Part shown: one piece after another, positions 41,801 through 50,799 of the stretch
Layout of the letters: every line of letters starts with the position of its first letter
Position numbering within the stretch: the first letter of the stretch is position 1
NCBI GenBank assembly: GCA_041390025.1
Contig: JAWKQR010000002.1
Coordinates: 186,001-250,000, forward strand
DNA: 64,000 bases
From: JBFFMO01 sp041390025
GTDB lineage: Bacteria; Myxococcota_A; Bradymonadia; Bradymonadales; Bradymonadaceae
Direction: 5' to 3'
The notes under the pieces: generated by a model
Seen by the model: only the letters and a program-made list of their open reading frames with translations
Told to the model about the DNA's origin: nothing
The model's database searches: none
Translations under genes and position numbers: made by a program

Positions 41801-44800
41801 ATGAAGTCAAAACTCTGGGTGTTTTTCGTAGTCGCAGTTTTGTGGCCAACCGTCGCGATGGCGTGGGATCCATTCCCGGTGCTGGCAAAAGGTTCGCATT
41901 ACGCCGGGTCCGGGCCGTGGCAGAAAGACGCCAAGCTTGAGTCCTGTCTCGCGGAGCTCAGTGCGCGCAGTGACGCGAACTACTACGCATCGATCGTCAA
42001 CAATACCAGCGCCACCAGTGTGCCCACCGACAACGACGCGGTGCCGTTCGTGGACGGCCTGAGTCGGGCGTGGTCGAACCAACTGCGCCCGGACAAAGAT
42101 GTCTTGATTGTCATGGGGGTCACGAGCCGTTCGGTGGCGATCCACCCGGGCAGCGAATGGGTTCGAATGGGATTTGAAAATCGCGTCATCGCCCAGACGA
42201 TTGACAGTTCGCAGTTCGGAAGCCACGCCCGCTCTGGGGACTACGGGGGCGGCATCTGCCAGCTCGCGACGGCGGTAGAACAAAAACTGAAGATGCTTGC
42301 CCAGCGTGAACAGAATTTCTTGGCACAGACTCGGGCACAGGTGCCCACCCTTCGGGCGCGCGTCGCGGCACTTCACAAACGCGTCGACAAGGAGATCCGG
42401 GACCCGGCGGTCCGGCAAGCGTTCAGCAAACGTGTCAGCGCGTCGGATGCGATCATCGACGAACTGAACTTCCTACTCGGCCAACAAAACGTGGCCGGTG
42501 TGGAAGGGACATTGGACGCGCTGCAGAAGCACTTCGGCGCCATCGACGATACGTTCAAAGCAATTGCAGCGATTGGGCCCAAAGCATCAGACGTTCGCAA
42601 CCGAACCCAACAGATGGTTGGGCGGATCGAATCTGGGCCCTACAGCAATGACAAAAAGAAGGCCCTGGTGGCCGAGGCGAACAAGTGCCCGACATTGATC
42701 CCAACCGCGGCCGAGGTCGCAGCGGGCCGTAGCGATTTTGACCGCGCAAACATGTGTCTGTCGTCGTTGTCGGACAAACACGATTCTGCCGTGACCGGGT
42801 GGCAATTCACGCATCGTGTGGTGCCCGCGGCAGGTGGGACTGGTCTTGGATTTGGGTTGTTGTTTGCAGGTGGGATTTTTGGGCTCCGCCGCCGTTCGGC
42901 AAAACGTCTGGCGCAGACGCAGATCGACACATGGGATCAAAAACTCGACACGGCGGGTGAGCGCTTGCTCGACCTCGAATCGCGATTCGCCGGGTATCTT
43001 TCGACCCCGGATGTACGTTACGTGGGCGACACCGAGACGCTCGACAAACAGGCTGCCGAGGCCGTCAACATGGTGTTCCTGATGTACGATCAAGCGACGC
43101 TTTTGCTCAAAGAGGCGCGTGCGATGTTTGCAGACGTGTCGCCCGCTTCGGCAAAGGGATTTGAACACTGCATCGACAAGCTGACGCGCACGCCGGTGAC
43201 ATTTGAGCTGGGAATTCCTGAAAAAGAATTGCGAATTTTCCTGCCGCTGACCCAGTCTTACACCGGGACGGCCACCAGCGTGATGAACGACCTTGAAAGC
43301 CGGTACGAAGTCGCGGCGAAATTGCTGGAAAGACTGCAAAACGAGGTGGATCGCGCCATGGCGTCATCGGCATCCGTGCGGGAGTTGCTTGGGCAGGCGG
43401 ACGACGCGGTGGATGCGCGATCTCAGCTCGGATTTCCAGTCACGGGGCATTTGGAAGCGCTCGAAAAGCTCGAGGCCGAATTCGAAGACTTTTCGCAATT
43501 GGTCATTTCCGATCCCGTTTCGGCCAATCGCAGCGCCAAAGAATTGTCCGAGCGTGTGGATGGGTTTCGGTCGCGCATCGAGGACGGCAACCAAATCATG
43601 CGTCGGCTCGCCGAGGACGTGACACCGGCGGCCAAAGCGCTGCGCGAGACGATTCGGGAAAAGCGCGCGTCGGGGTGGGCGCTCAAGGAGCCCGGGTTTG
43701 ACCCCGAAGCCATGCTCGACGAAGCGTCGTTGGTCGCACGGGCGATGAAAGAGGCCCTAGCGAGTTATCGGGAAGTCGAAGCCCAACGCCTGTTTGGCGA
43801 GCTGGAATCCATGGTGTCGTTGGCCGCCGATCGGGTTTCGGTCACACTCGCCGCGCGCGAAGATGTTCCGCAACGTCGCGAGGCTTTGTCGCGCCGGCGC
43901 GAGTGGATCTCGACCGAGATCCCCGGCGCGAAACGTACGTTGGAGAGATTGTCGCAATCCCATTCTTTGGAAGCTTACGCGGTCGAATCGGACAATCTGG
44001 ACGAATTGTCCGGCGTTTTGGTCAACGTGGATACCTACCTCGCCCGTATCGGCGAATTGTATCAGCAGGAACGTTACCTCGCGGCGACGGCCGATTTGGC
44101 TGCGTGCGAAAATGCGATCGGCTCGGGGGAAGTGTTGATTCGCGAGATCGGGCAGGTGCTGACACGTCTTGAGGAGCTCAAGGCTTCGGCAAAGGGTCTA
44201 AGGGCGCAGTGCCTCGAACGCGTGGCCGAGATCGAACCGCTTTTGGACAAGCCGGGTGTGGGTGAGGCCCGAAGGGTTCGGTTTGCCGAGGCGAAATCGG
44301 GTCTCAATGGAATTCTCGCGCGGATGGAGGGGGAGCGGCCAAACTGGGTTTCGCTGAGCGCCGAGGTGTCGTCGACGTTGCGCACGCTCGAGAGCCTGTC
44401 GACCAGCATCAAGAATGCGCGGTCCGCGTTCGAGTTGGCCGTTGAGGAGATGTCCGAGATTCGGCCGCGGCTTGCGACGCTGGCGGCCGAGGTTCAGCGT
44501 GAGACGCGTGACCGGCCACATGTGCAGCAGGCTGTCGACGCGGCACAAGCCGAGATCGCGCGAATCGAGGCGGGCATCCCAACGCAGGATTGGGAGGGTG
44601 AACACGTGCTCGACCTCGTGACGGGCATCGAGAGCATGGTGTCGCAGGCGCAAGCGAGTTGGGAGACTGAGCGTTCGTTGATCGAGCAAGCGACACGTGA
44701 GGTGGCACGTGCCAAGAACGCGTTCAATCGTATCGGCACGCAGTACTATGGCCTTGGTATCACACCGAACCTCGCGTCTGCGAAACGCCTGTGGCTGGAC

Positions 44801-45097
44801 GCCGAGGACGCCGTGAAAGTTCGAGATTGGGCAAATGCCTACACGCTGGCCCAGCGGTCGTTCTTAGAGACACAGCGCCAGGACGCCGCGTGCCGGCGAG
44901 AGGCCGAAGATGCGCGGCAACGCAGGCGATTGGCCACGGTCGCTGCGACGGCGCACACATCCAACAATTGGTCACGCTCCAGCTCGTCAAGCTACACGTC
45001 CAGCTCGTCATCAAGCTTTCGGTCAAGTTCGTCGTCGAGTTCCAGCTCCGGAGGTAGTAGCTTTGGCGGGTCCAGTTCCGGAGGAAGCAGTTGGTAG
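41801..45097 (+). CDS. Large TPM-domain membrane protein with long coiled coil and Ser/Gly-rich tail
   Basis: This 1098-residue protein starts with a signal sequence (MKSKLWVFFVVAVLWPTVAMA) and a TPM (YgcG/Psb32-like) domain at about 40-150, with 'DVLIVMGVTSRSVAIHPG'. A helical region follows, then a membrane segment ('GGTGLGFGLLFAGGIFGL', about 345-365), then about 680 residues of heptad-like coiled coil, and a terminal low-complexity Ser/Gly tail ending GGSSFGGSSSGGSSW. TPM proteins usually end with such a tail but are far shorter. It is encoded 28 bp after the M23 gene. A role in envelope protein quality control or photosystem-like repair is known for relatives; here unknown. Confidence 0.8.
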   Translation: MKSKLWVFFVVAVLWPTVAMAWDPFPVLAKGSHYAGSGPWQKDAKLESCLAELSARSDANYYASIVNNTSATSVPTDNDAVPFVDGLSRAWSNQLRPDKDVLIVMGVTSRSVAIHPGSEWVRMGFENRVIAQTIDSSQFGSHARSGDYGGGICQLATAVEQKLKMLAQREQNFLAQTRAQVPTLRARVAALHKRVDKEIRDPAVRQAFSKRVSASDAIIDELNFLLGQQNVAGVEGTLDALQKHFGAIDDTFKAIAAIGPKASDVRNRTQQMVGRIESGPYSNDKKKALVAEANKCPTLIPTAAEVAAGRSDFDRANMCLSSLSDKHDSAVTGWQFTHRVVPAAGGTGLGFGLLFAGGIFGLRRRSAKRLAQTQIDTWDQKLDTAGERLLDLESRFAGYLSTPDVRYVGDTETLDKQAAEAVNMVFLMYDQATLLLKEARAMFADVSPASAKGFEHCIDKLTRTPVTFELGIPEKELRIFLPLTQSYTGTATSVMNDLESRYEVAAKLLERLQNEVDRAMASSASVRELLGQADDAVDARSQLGFPVTGHLEALEKLEAEFEDFSQLVISDPVSANRSAKELSERVDGFRSRIEDGNQIMRRLAEDVTPAAKALRETIREKRASGWALKEPGFDPEAMLDEASLVARAMKEALASYREVEAQRLFGELESMVSLAADRVSVTLAAREDVPQRREALSRRREWISTEIPGAKRTLERLSQSHSLEAYAVESDNLDELSGVLVNVDTYLARIGELYQQERYLAATADLAACENAIGSGEVLIREIGQVLTRLEELKASAKGLRAQCLERVAEIEPLLDKPGVGEARRVRFAEAKSGLNGILARMEGERPNWVSLSAEVSSTLRTLESLSTSIKNARSAFELAVEEMSEIRPRLATLAAEVQRETRDRPHVQQAVDAAQAEIARIEAGIPTQDWEGEHVLDLVTGIESMVSQAQASWETERSLIEQATREVARAKNAFNRIGTQYYGLGITPNLASAKRLWLDAEDAVKVRDWANAYTLAQRSFLETQRQDAACRREAEDARQRRRLATVAATAHTSNNWSRSSSSSYTSSSSSSFRSSSSSSSSSGGSSFGGSSSGGSSW

Positions 45098-45579
45098 AAC
45101 TAACACCGAAAAATCTAAAAGTGGTCGTGTTTCCTGAGCGCGAGGGGATGCTGTCGCCCATCGGCCACGACCTCGCGATCGTGGCGACGCAGCTAACAGG
45201 GACGCTCGACGGCGACAAGATCGTGGTCGAGTTTGACCCCAAGGGTCTAAAAGTGTTGGGCAATTTCAGCGGTGGCCGCATCGACGAATCCACACCAGGC
45301 GACAAAGACAAACGCAAGATCGAAGACAACATGTTGTCCGACGTCCTCGAGACGAAGCGTCACACCTCGATTCGTTTTGAGGGAAGTCGTGAAGGCTCGC
45401 GTGTGACCGGGAAATTGTCGCTGCACGGCGTGACGAAGGATGTATCGGCCGATGTGGTCGATGGCGTATGCCGATTTGTTCTGCACCAGCCTGACTACAA
45501 CATCACGCCGTACAAGGCGTTCTTGGGTCAGCTTCGCATCAAAGCCGACGTGCGCGTCGAAGTGACTCTGATGACATGA
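45091..45579 (+). CDS. YceI-family protein
   Basis: This 162-residue protein has the YceI beta-barrel lipid-binding fold: 'MLSPIGHDLAIVATQLTG', 'RKIEDNMLSDVLETKRH', 'SIRFEGSREGSRVTGKLS' and 'LHGVTKDVSADVV'. The start is TTG 45091, with GGAGGA ahead, overlapping the end of the TPM gene. It has no signal peptide and is therefore cytoplasmic, unlike many YceI proteins. Its stop overlaps the mobA start (ATGA), so they are coupled. It binds an isoprenoid or amphipathic molecule in relatives. Confidence 0.85.
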   Translation: MVELTPKNLKVVVFPEREGMLSPIGHDLAIVATQLTGTLDGDKIVVEFDPKGLKVLGNFSGGRIDESTPGDKDKRKIEDNMLSDVLETKRHTSIRFEGSREGSRVTGKLSLHGVTKDVSADVVDGVCRFVLHQPDYNITPYKAFLGQLRIKADVRVEVTLMT

Positions 45580-46136
45580 GTTTGCTCGGCGTTGTACTCA
45601 ACGGCGGGCAATCCTCCCGGATGGGCGTCTCCAAAGGCGACTTGCGGCTTGGGGACGAAACGCTGATTGAGCGCATGGTTCGTTTGCTAGAACCTGCCTG
45701 CGATGAGGTCGTCGTCAGCGTCGCTCGCGCCGACGAATCGAGCCCGTGGAAACAAATCCCCGACACCCACACAAATGTAGGGCCCCTTGCTGGTCTCATC
45801 GCCGTGCGCGATTTCGCTCAGGCATCGGGCTTCGACACGATTTTTGTGACGTCGTGTGACCTCTTTGGTTTTCAAACGGATTGGGTTTCAACCCTGCCGC
45901 AGGCGACCTCCGCGTTTTTCGACGACCGTTGGCAGCCGATGGTGTCCAAGTGGATGACCGCAGACCTTGAGTCGCTGGAGCCCAAAAACGTAGGCTTGTG
46001 GCGCGTCTTAGAGACGTTGGATGCGCGCCGCGTGCAGCCGCCCGCGACGTGGACCGACGCGTTCTCGATCAACACCCCTCACGATTACGAACGAGCAAAA
46101 CAATGCCTGCTGAATCATCCCGAACGCTACAGATAG
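45576..46136 (+). CDS. mobA: Molybdenum cofactor guanylyltransferase (MobA)
   Basis: This 186-residue nucleotidyltransferase attaches GMP to molybdopterin to form MGD. The signature 'VLNGGQSSRMGVSKGDLRL' is at the N-terminus, with 'VGPLAGLIAVRDFA' and the metal-binding 'VTSCDLFGF'. It overlaps YceI by 4 bp upstream and fdhD by 34 bp downstream. It provides the cofactor for the YdeP-like molybdo-enzyme 2.3 kb away. The length fits MobA. Confidence 0.9.
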   Translation: MSLLGVVLNGGQSSRMGVSKGDLRLGDETLIERMVRLLEPACDEVVVSVARADESSPWKQIPDTHTNVGPLAGLIAVRDFAQASGFDTIFVTSCDLFGFQTDWVSTLPQATSAFFDDRWQPMVSKWMTADLESLEPKNVGLWRVLETLDARRVQPPATWTDAFSINTPHDYERAKQCLLNHPERYR

Positions 46137-46933
46137 TCCGATGGGCTGGAGGCTTCCAGAGCGCGCAGGATTGCGTTGTGACCGAGGAGCCTTTGGAGAT
46201 TCGGCTTGGCTACCAAAGCCCGAGAGGGCGGACGCAGCATTCCGTGTCGATCACGATGCGCACACCCGGGGACGATTTTTCGTTGGCTGCCGGGTTTTTA
46301 TTTTCCGAAGGCATCTTGCGCCGGGCCGCGGACATTCAGGACATTGTGTGGTGTGGCGATGGCAGGAATACGAACGTGGTGCGCGTCGAGCTTGCCGATG
46401 ACGTCAAACCGGATCTCAAACGACTGCAGCGCCATGTCTACACGACGTCGAGCTGTGGCGTATGCGGCAAGACCTCGCTGGAGGCCCTCGAGCTTCAGGG
46501 CTGGGAGCCCGTGCCAACAACACAGACGGTTGATCCTAGAGTTCTTGTCGGCCTTCCAGACCGATTGCGCGAGCAGCAATCGTTGTTCTCGGACACGGGC
46601 GGATTGCACGCGGTGGGCGAATTCGATCGCGACGGGCGCCTGTTGGCGATTTGCGAGGATGTGGGCCGGCACAACGCACTCGACAAATTGGTCGGCGCGC
46701 ACATTCGACAAGGTCGCGTCGGAATTGAAGGCGCGGTGGTGGTGCTTAGCGGTCGTGCGAGTTTTGAATTGCTTCAGAAGGCCGTGGCGGCGCGCTGCGA
46801 GGTCGTGGCCGCAGTGGGTGCGCCGTCGTCACTGGCGGTCGAGCTGGCGCAAACCTATGGGATCACGCTCGCTGGATTTGTGCGTTCGGGCAGGATGAAC
46901 GTGTACGCCCATCCTGCGCGATTGGGCGGCTGA
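46103..46933 (+). CDS. fdhD: Formate dehydrogenase accessory sulfurtransferase FdhD
   Basis: FdhD transfers sulfur from a cysteine desulfurase to the molybdenum cofactor of FdhF-type enzymes. The 276-residue product from ATG 46103 contains the catalytic cysteines in 'TSSCGVCGKTSLE', 'GGLHAVGEFD', 'VGRHNALDKLVG' and 'VVLSGRASFELLQK'. A longer start at 45998 would lie inside mobA. It overlaps mobA by 34 bp; together with the YdeP-like gene it forms a molybdo-enzyme maturation set. Confidence 0.93.
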   Translation: MPAESSRTLQIVRWAGGFQSAQDCVVTEEPLEIRLGYQSPRGRTQHSVSITMRTPGDDFSLAAGFLFSEGILRRAADIQDIVWCGDGRNTNVVRVELADDVKPDLKRLQRHVYTTSSCGVCGKTSLEALELQGWEPVPTTQTVDPRVLVGLPDRLREQQSLFSDTGGLHAVGEFDRDGRLLAICEDVGRHNALDKLVGAHIRQGRVGIEGAVVVLSGRASFELLQKAVAARCEVVAAVGAPSSLAVELAQTYGITLAGFVRSGRMNVYAHPARLGG

Positions 46934-47000
46934 ATTGCGGAAGTTGCTTGCCGTCCGGACTGCGCGATACTATCGAGCGATCAAGTTTCTTGGAGAGCTC

Positions 47001-48452
47001 ATGCAACGAATCGGCCTAGTATTCGCACTTTTTCTGGCCTCTTGTACGTACGACGCACCGTCGGAGATTACGTGTTCCGCTGGGGACAGCCGCGACGGGT
47101 TTTCGTGTGTGGATGGGTATTGGGTCGGCGCGGTGCCAGGCCAAGACATGCCTGTGACCGACGCCGCTCAAGACGTCTCGGCGCCGGACCAAGGCGTTGA
47201 CCAAAACACCTGCGTCCGCCCCACAGCGGCCGAATTTTGCGCGGCCCTTGGAAAGAATTGCGGCATGGTTAGTGGCGAAGATGCATGCGGCGAATCGCGC
47301 ACAGAGCTGTGTGGTACCTGCACCGCGCCAGACACATGCCAGGCAGACAACACATGCACGTGCGAGCCCGAGACGGACGAAATCTTCTGCAGTCGTCAAG
47401 GCAAAGACTGCGGTTCGTTAAGCGCGGATGACAATTGTGGTGCGGCGCGAACGGTCGATTGTGGAACGTGCGGCAACGGTGAGACCTGCGGCGAGATGGC
47501 ACCCAATGTGTGTGGGTGTCCGTGCCTGATCGACGGCGCCTGCGTAGCTGCAGACGCCATCAACCCCAACAATTCCTGTGAGATTTGTGACCCCGAATCC
47601 AACGTGTCGGACTGGACGATTGCGACCGGCCGCGCGTGCAACGATGGTGATATGTGCACTGAAAACGACGTGTGCGACGCATCCGCCGCGTGTGCGGGAA
47701 CGGCCAAAGATTGCAGCGGCGTGTCGACGGACTGCAAGACGGGCACATGCGACGCCGCGAATGGCAACTGTGTCGCTCAGCCAAAACCCGTGGGCACCGA
47801 CTGCACCACCGATGCACTGACCTGCACGACCCAAGCGTGTGACGCCGCGGGCACGTGTCAAACTCAAACGGCCAATGGCACGTGTTTGATCGCGGGAACC
47901 TGTGTCAACAACGGGACACTCGACCCAACAAACTCGTGCCGCGGCTGCGATGCCGCGACAAGCCAAACCAACTGGACGCCCCGAAATGGTGCGTCCTGCG
48001 ACGACGGCGTGGCGTGTACGGTCGGTGATGTGTGCGCCAACAGCACCTGCGCCGGTACATTGGAAGGGTGTTTCATCAACAACACGTGTGTGGCCGACAA
48101 GACACCGCAGAGCGCGGGCAGCTGTTTCGTGTGCGACCCGTCGAACCCCACCACCTACACTCAGTTGCCGGCGAACTCGGCCTGTCCCGTCGAGGATTCG
48201 CTGACGTGCACGACACAAAGCTGCAACGCAGGCGGCACGTGCGACACAGTCATCGCGATGACCCATTGCGTCATCAACAACGCTTGTGTGACCGCAGGAA
48301 CGCAGAACCCAGCGAACGTCTGTCAAACGTGCAATCCGGCGGTCTCGCAGACCGCCTGGAGCAACCGCACGAATGGCTTTGTCTGTGGCACGAGCACGTG
48401 TGCGTGCACCGACGGCACGTGTCAAAAGTCCAATGGCATGGTCTGTAACTAA
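47001..48452 (+). CDS. Cys-rich lipoprotein
   Basis: This 483-residue protein has the lipoprotein signal MQRIGLVFALFLASC and GGAGAG before ATG 47001. The mature part is a string of disulfide-rich units with 'CGTCxxPDTC' ('CGTCTAPDTCQADNTC') and then repeats of the form 'LTCTTQACDAAGTC' and 'LTCTTQSCNAGGTC', with 'DGVACTVGDVC' EGF-like spacing. Such proteins are common surface proteins of myxobacteria. It sits between fdhD and the YdeP-like gene on the same strand, but a link to molybdenum metabolism is not suggested by its sequence. The ligand is unknown. Confidence 0.83.
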   Translation: MQRIGLVFALFLASCTYDAPSEITCSAGDSRDGFSCVDGYWVGAVPGQDMPVTDAAQDVSAPDQGVDQNTCVRPTAAEFCAALGKNCGMVSGEDACGESRTELCGTCTAPDTCQADNTCTCEPETDEIFCSRQGKDCGSLSADDNCGAARTVDCGTCGNGETCGEMAPNVCGCPCLIDGACVAADAINPNNSCEICDPESNVSDWTIATGRACNDGDMCTENDVCDASAACAGTAKDCSGVSTDCKTGTCDAANGNCVAQPKPVGTDCTTDALTCTTQACDAAGTCQTQTANGTCLIAGTCVNNGTLDPTNSCRGCDAATSQTNWTPRNGASCDDGVACTVGDVCANSTCAGTLEGCFINNTCVADKTPQSAGSCFVCDPSNPTTYTQLPANSACPVEDSLTCTTQSCNAGGTCDTVIAMTHCVINNACVTAGTQNPANVCQTCNPAVSQTAWSNRTNGFVCGTSTCACTDGTCQKSNGMVCN

Positions 48453-48460
48453 GGCTTCGG

Positions 48461-50725
48461 ATGTCTCAAACGCCTTCGGACGATGGCGCACTCGAGCTTA
48501 GGGAGCCCGCCCACAAGGCCGGTGGGATCCCTGCAATCGTGTCCACCGCACGCCACATTCTGTCGAAATCCGGACCCATTAAGGGGACTCGTGCGTTGTT
48601 GCGAGTCAATCAGCTTGCAGGTTTTGATTGCCCAGGGTGCGCATGGCCCGATCCTGCGCACCGCACGACCACTGAGTTTTGCGAGAACGGCGCGAAAGCT
48701 GTGGCCGACGAGGTGATGAACGCCGACGTCGACCGCCGATTTTTTGCCCGATATTCCATCTCCGAACTTCAGCAACAGACCGACCATTGGTTGAACAAAC
48801 AGGGGCGGATTGCGGAGCCGATGGTGCGTCGGGGGGACCATTACGAGCCCATCGAGTGGTCGGTGGCGTTTTCGATGATCGCGCGCCACCTCAACCGAAT
48901 GGACTCGCCGGATCGCGCCGTGTTCTACACATCGGGTCGGACGAGCAACGAGGCGGCGTTTTTGTACCAATTGTTTGTGCGCGAGCTCGGCACGAACAAC
49001 ATGCCGGATTGCTCGAACATGTGCCACGAATCGAGCGGCGTGGGACTTACAGAGGTCATCGGCATCGGCAAAGGCACTGTGCTTTTGGAGGATTTTGACA
49101 AGGCCGGTTTGATCATCGTGATGGGGCAAAATCCTGGAACAAATCATCCAAGGATGTTGACCGCGCTTCAAAGCGCCAAACGTCTTGGCGCCAAGATTGT
49201 GACCGTGAATCCGCTGCGTGAGGCCGGCAGCGAAGCGTTTATCCATCCGCAAGAAGTCTCGACACTGTTTGGAGCCGGGACGTCGTTGACGGATGTGTTT
49301 GTGCCGGTACGCGTCAACGGTGACGTCGCGTTTTTGAAAGCCGTGATGCGGCGTGTGCTTGAGCGGGACGACGAAAGTCCGGGCATCGTTGCTCGCGAGT
49401 TTATTGCGAACAAGACTGCCGGTTGGTCCGAGTTTGAGGCCGATCTGCGGGGGAGCGATTTCGACGTGCTGGTGGCCGAGAGCGGCGTCGACGCCTCCAT
49501 CATTGATGAAGTCTCTGCGCTTGTCGCGACGCACGACAACATCATCGTGTGTTGGGCGATGGGGCTGACCCAACAAAAGAACGGCGTCGCCAACATCCAA
49601 GAGGTCGCCAACCTCTTGTTGATGCGTGGCGCCATCGGAAAACCTGGTGCGGGTGCCTGCCCGGTTCGGGGGCACAGCAATGTTCAAGGCGACCGCACGG
49701 TTGGCATTGTGGAAAAGCCGAGCGCGAAGTTCCTAGATGCCATGGAGAAACATTTCGGAATCGCGATGCCACGCGAGCACGGGTTCGACACGGTCGCAGC
49801 CATCAAGGCGATGGCGCGCGGCGACGTCGACGTGTTTTTTGGGATGGGCGGCAACTTCTTGTCCGCGTCCCCCGACACCGAGTTCACGGCAGCGGCGCTG
49901 CAGCGCTGCAAACTGACCGTGCATGTCTCGACCAAACTCAATCGCTCGCACTTGGTCACGGGCGAGGATGCGCTCATTTTGCCGTGCCTTGGGCGATCCG
50001 AAATCGACATTCAAGACGGACCGCAGTTCGTGACGGTAGAAAACTCGATGGGCATCGTCCACGCCTCGCGTGGCGGGAACAAACCCGCGTCATCATCGTT
50101 GATGAGCGAACCCGCGATCGTATGCGGACTCGCCCGTGCCACAACGCCCGAGTCGCCCATCGATTGGGAAGCGTTTGCGCGAAACTACGATTTGGTTCGT
50201 GATGCCATCGAGGCATGCATCCCGGGGTTCGAGAACTACAACGCTCGTGTGCGCACTCCGGGCGGCTTTGCGCTTCCGAACGGTCCGCGCGAAGGTGTGT
50301 TTCCGACCCCAGACGGCAAGGCGCACTTCACGGTGCATCCGTTGCCATCACACGACCTACGCCCGGATGAATTGGTCATGATGACGATTCGGACCCACGA
50401 CCAGTACAACACAACCGTGTACGGCCTCGACGATCGTTACCGTGGCATCTATCAGGGACGGCGTGTGGTTTTGATGAATGCGTCGGACATGGCGAAACGT
50501 GGCATCGTGACGGGCCAACATGTGGACCTCGCCAGCCGCTTTGGCGATCAGATCCGGCACGCAGAGCGTTTTGTTGCTGTGCCTTATGAGATTCCCCCGG
50601 GATGTGCCGCGACCTACTTCCCCGAGGCCAACGTGCTCGTCGCCGTCGATAGCGTCGCCGATCGCAGCCACACGCCGACCTCCAAATACGTCGTCATCAC
50701 CGTCACACCAAGCGCGTCGATCTGA
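48461..50725 (+). CDS. FdhF/YdeP-family molybdopterin oxidoreductase
   Basis: This 754-residue enzyme belongs to the FdhF/YdeP group. It has 'NQLAGFDCPGCAWPDP' (family signature), 'VFYTSGRTSNEAAFLYQL', 'PDCSNMCHESSGVGLTEVIG' (the metal-ligand region), 'IIVMGQNPGTNHPRML' and 'GRSEIDIQDGPQF'. The C-terminal MGD-binding domain has 'TIRTHDQYNTTVYGLDD'. It starts 8 bp after the lipoprotein gene. No NAD- or quinone-linked partner subunits are in the window, so electron transfer partners are unknown. YdeP itself is linked to acid resistance in E. coli; that is not a function call here. Confidence 0.92.
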   Translation: MSQTPSDDGALELREPAHKAGGIPAIVSTARHILSKSGPIKGTRALLRVNQLAGFDCPGCAWPDPAHRTTTEFCENGAKAVADEVMNADVDRRFFARYSISELQQQTDHWLNKQGRIAEPMVRRGDHYEPIEWSVAFSMIARHLNRMDSPDRAVFYTSGRTSNEAAFLYQLFVRELGTNNMPDCSNMCHESSGVGLTEVIGIGKGTVLLEDFDKAGLIIVMGQNPGTNHPRMLTALQSAKRLGAKIVTVNPLREAGSEAFIHPQEVSTLFGAGTSLTDVFVPVRVNGDVAFLKAVMRRVLERDDESPGIVAREFIANKTAGWSEFEADLRGSDFDVLVAESGVDASIIDEVSALVATHDNIIVCWAMGLTQQKNGVANIQEVANLLLMRGAIGKPGAGACPVRGHSNVQGDRTVGIVEKPSAKFLDAMEKHFGIAMPREHGFDTVAAIKAMARGDVDVFFGMGGNFLSASPDTEFTAAALQRCKLTVHVSTKLNRSHLVTGEDALILPCLGRSEIDIQDGPQFVTVENSMGIVHASRGGNKPASSSLMSEPAIVCGLARATTPESPIDWEAFARNYDLVRDAIEACIPGFENYNARVRTPGGFALPNGPREGVFPTPDGKAHFTVHPLPSHDLRPDELVMMTIRTHDQYNTTVYGLDDRYRGIYQGRRVVLMNASDMAKRGIVTGQHVDLASRFGDQIRHAERFVAVPYEIPPGCAATYFPEANVLVAVDSVADRSHTPTSKYVVITVTPSASI

Positions 50726-50799
50726 GCCGTACTTGTAGGATGTGTACGATTTGGTTACATTTCTGGGGTTAGTCACTCTGCTATTTCGACGAGGAAACG

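Noticed and set aside
47418..48491. 357-codon minus-strand frame opposite the Cys-rich lipoprotein
   Set aside because: Low-complexity Arg/Ala/Thr-rich translation is a shadow of the Cys-rich repeats on the other strand.
48449..49687. 412-codon minus-strand frame opposite the YdeP-like gene
   Set aside because: Shadow frame; YdeP signatures on the plus strand are clear.
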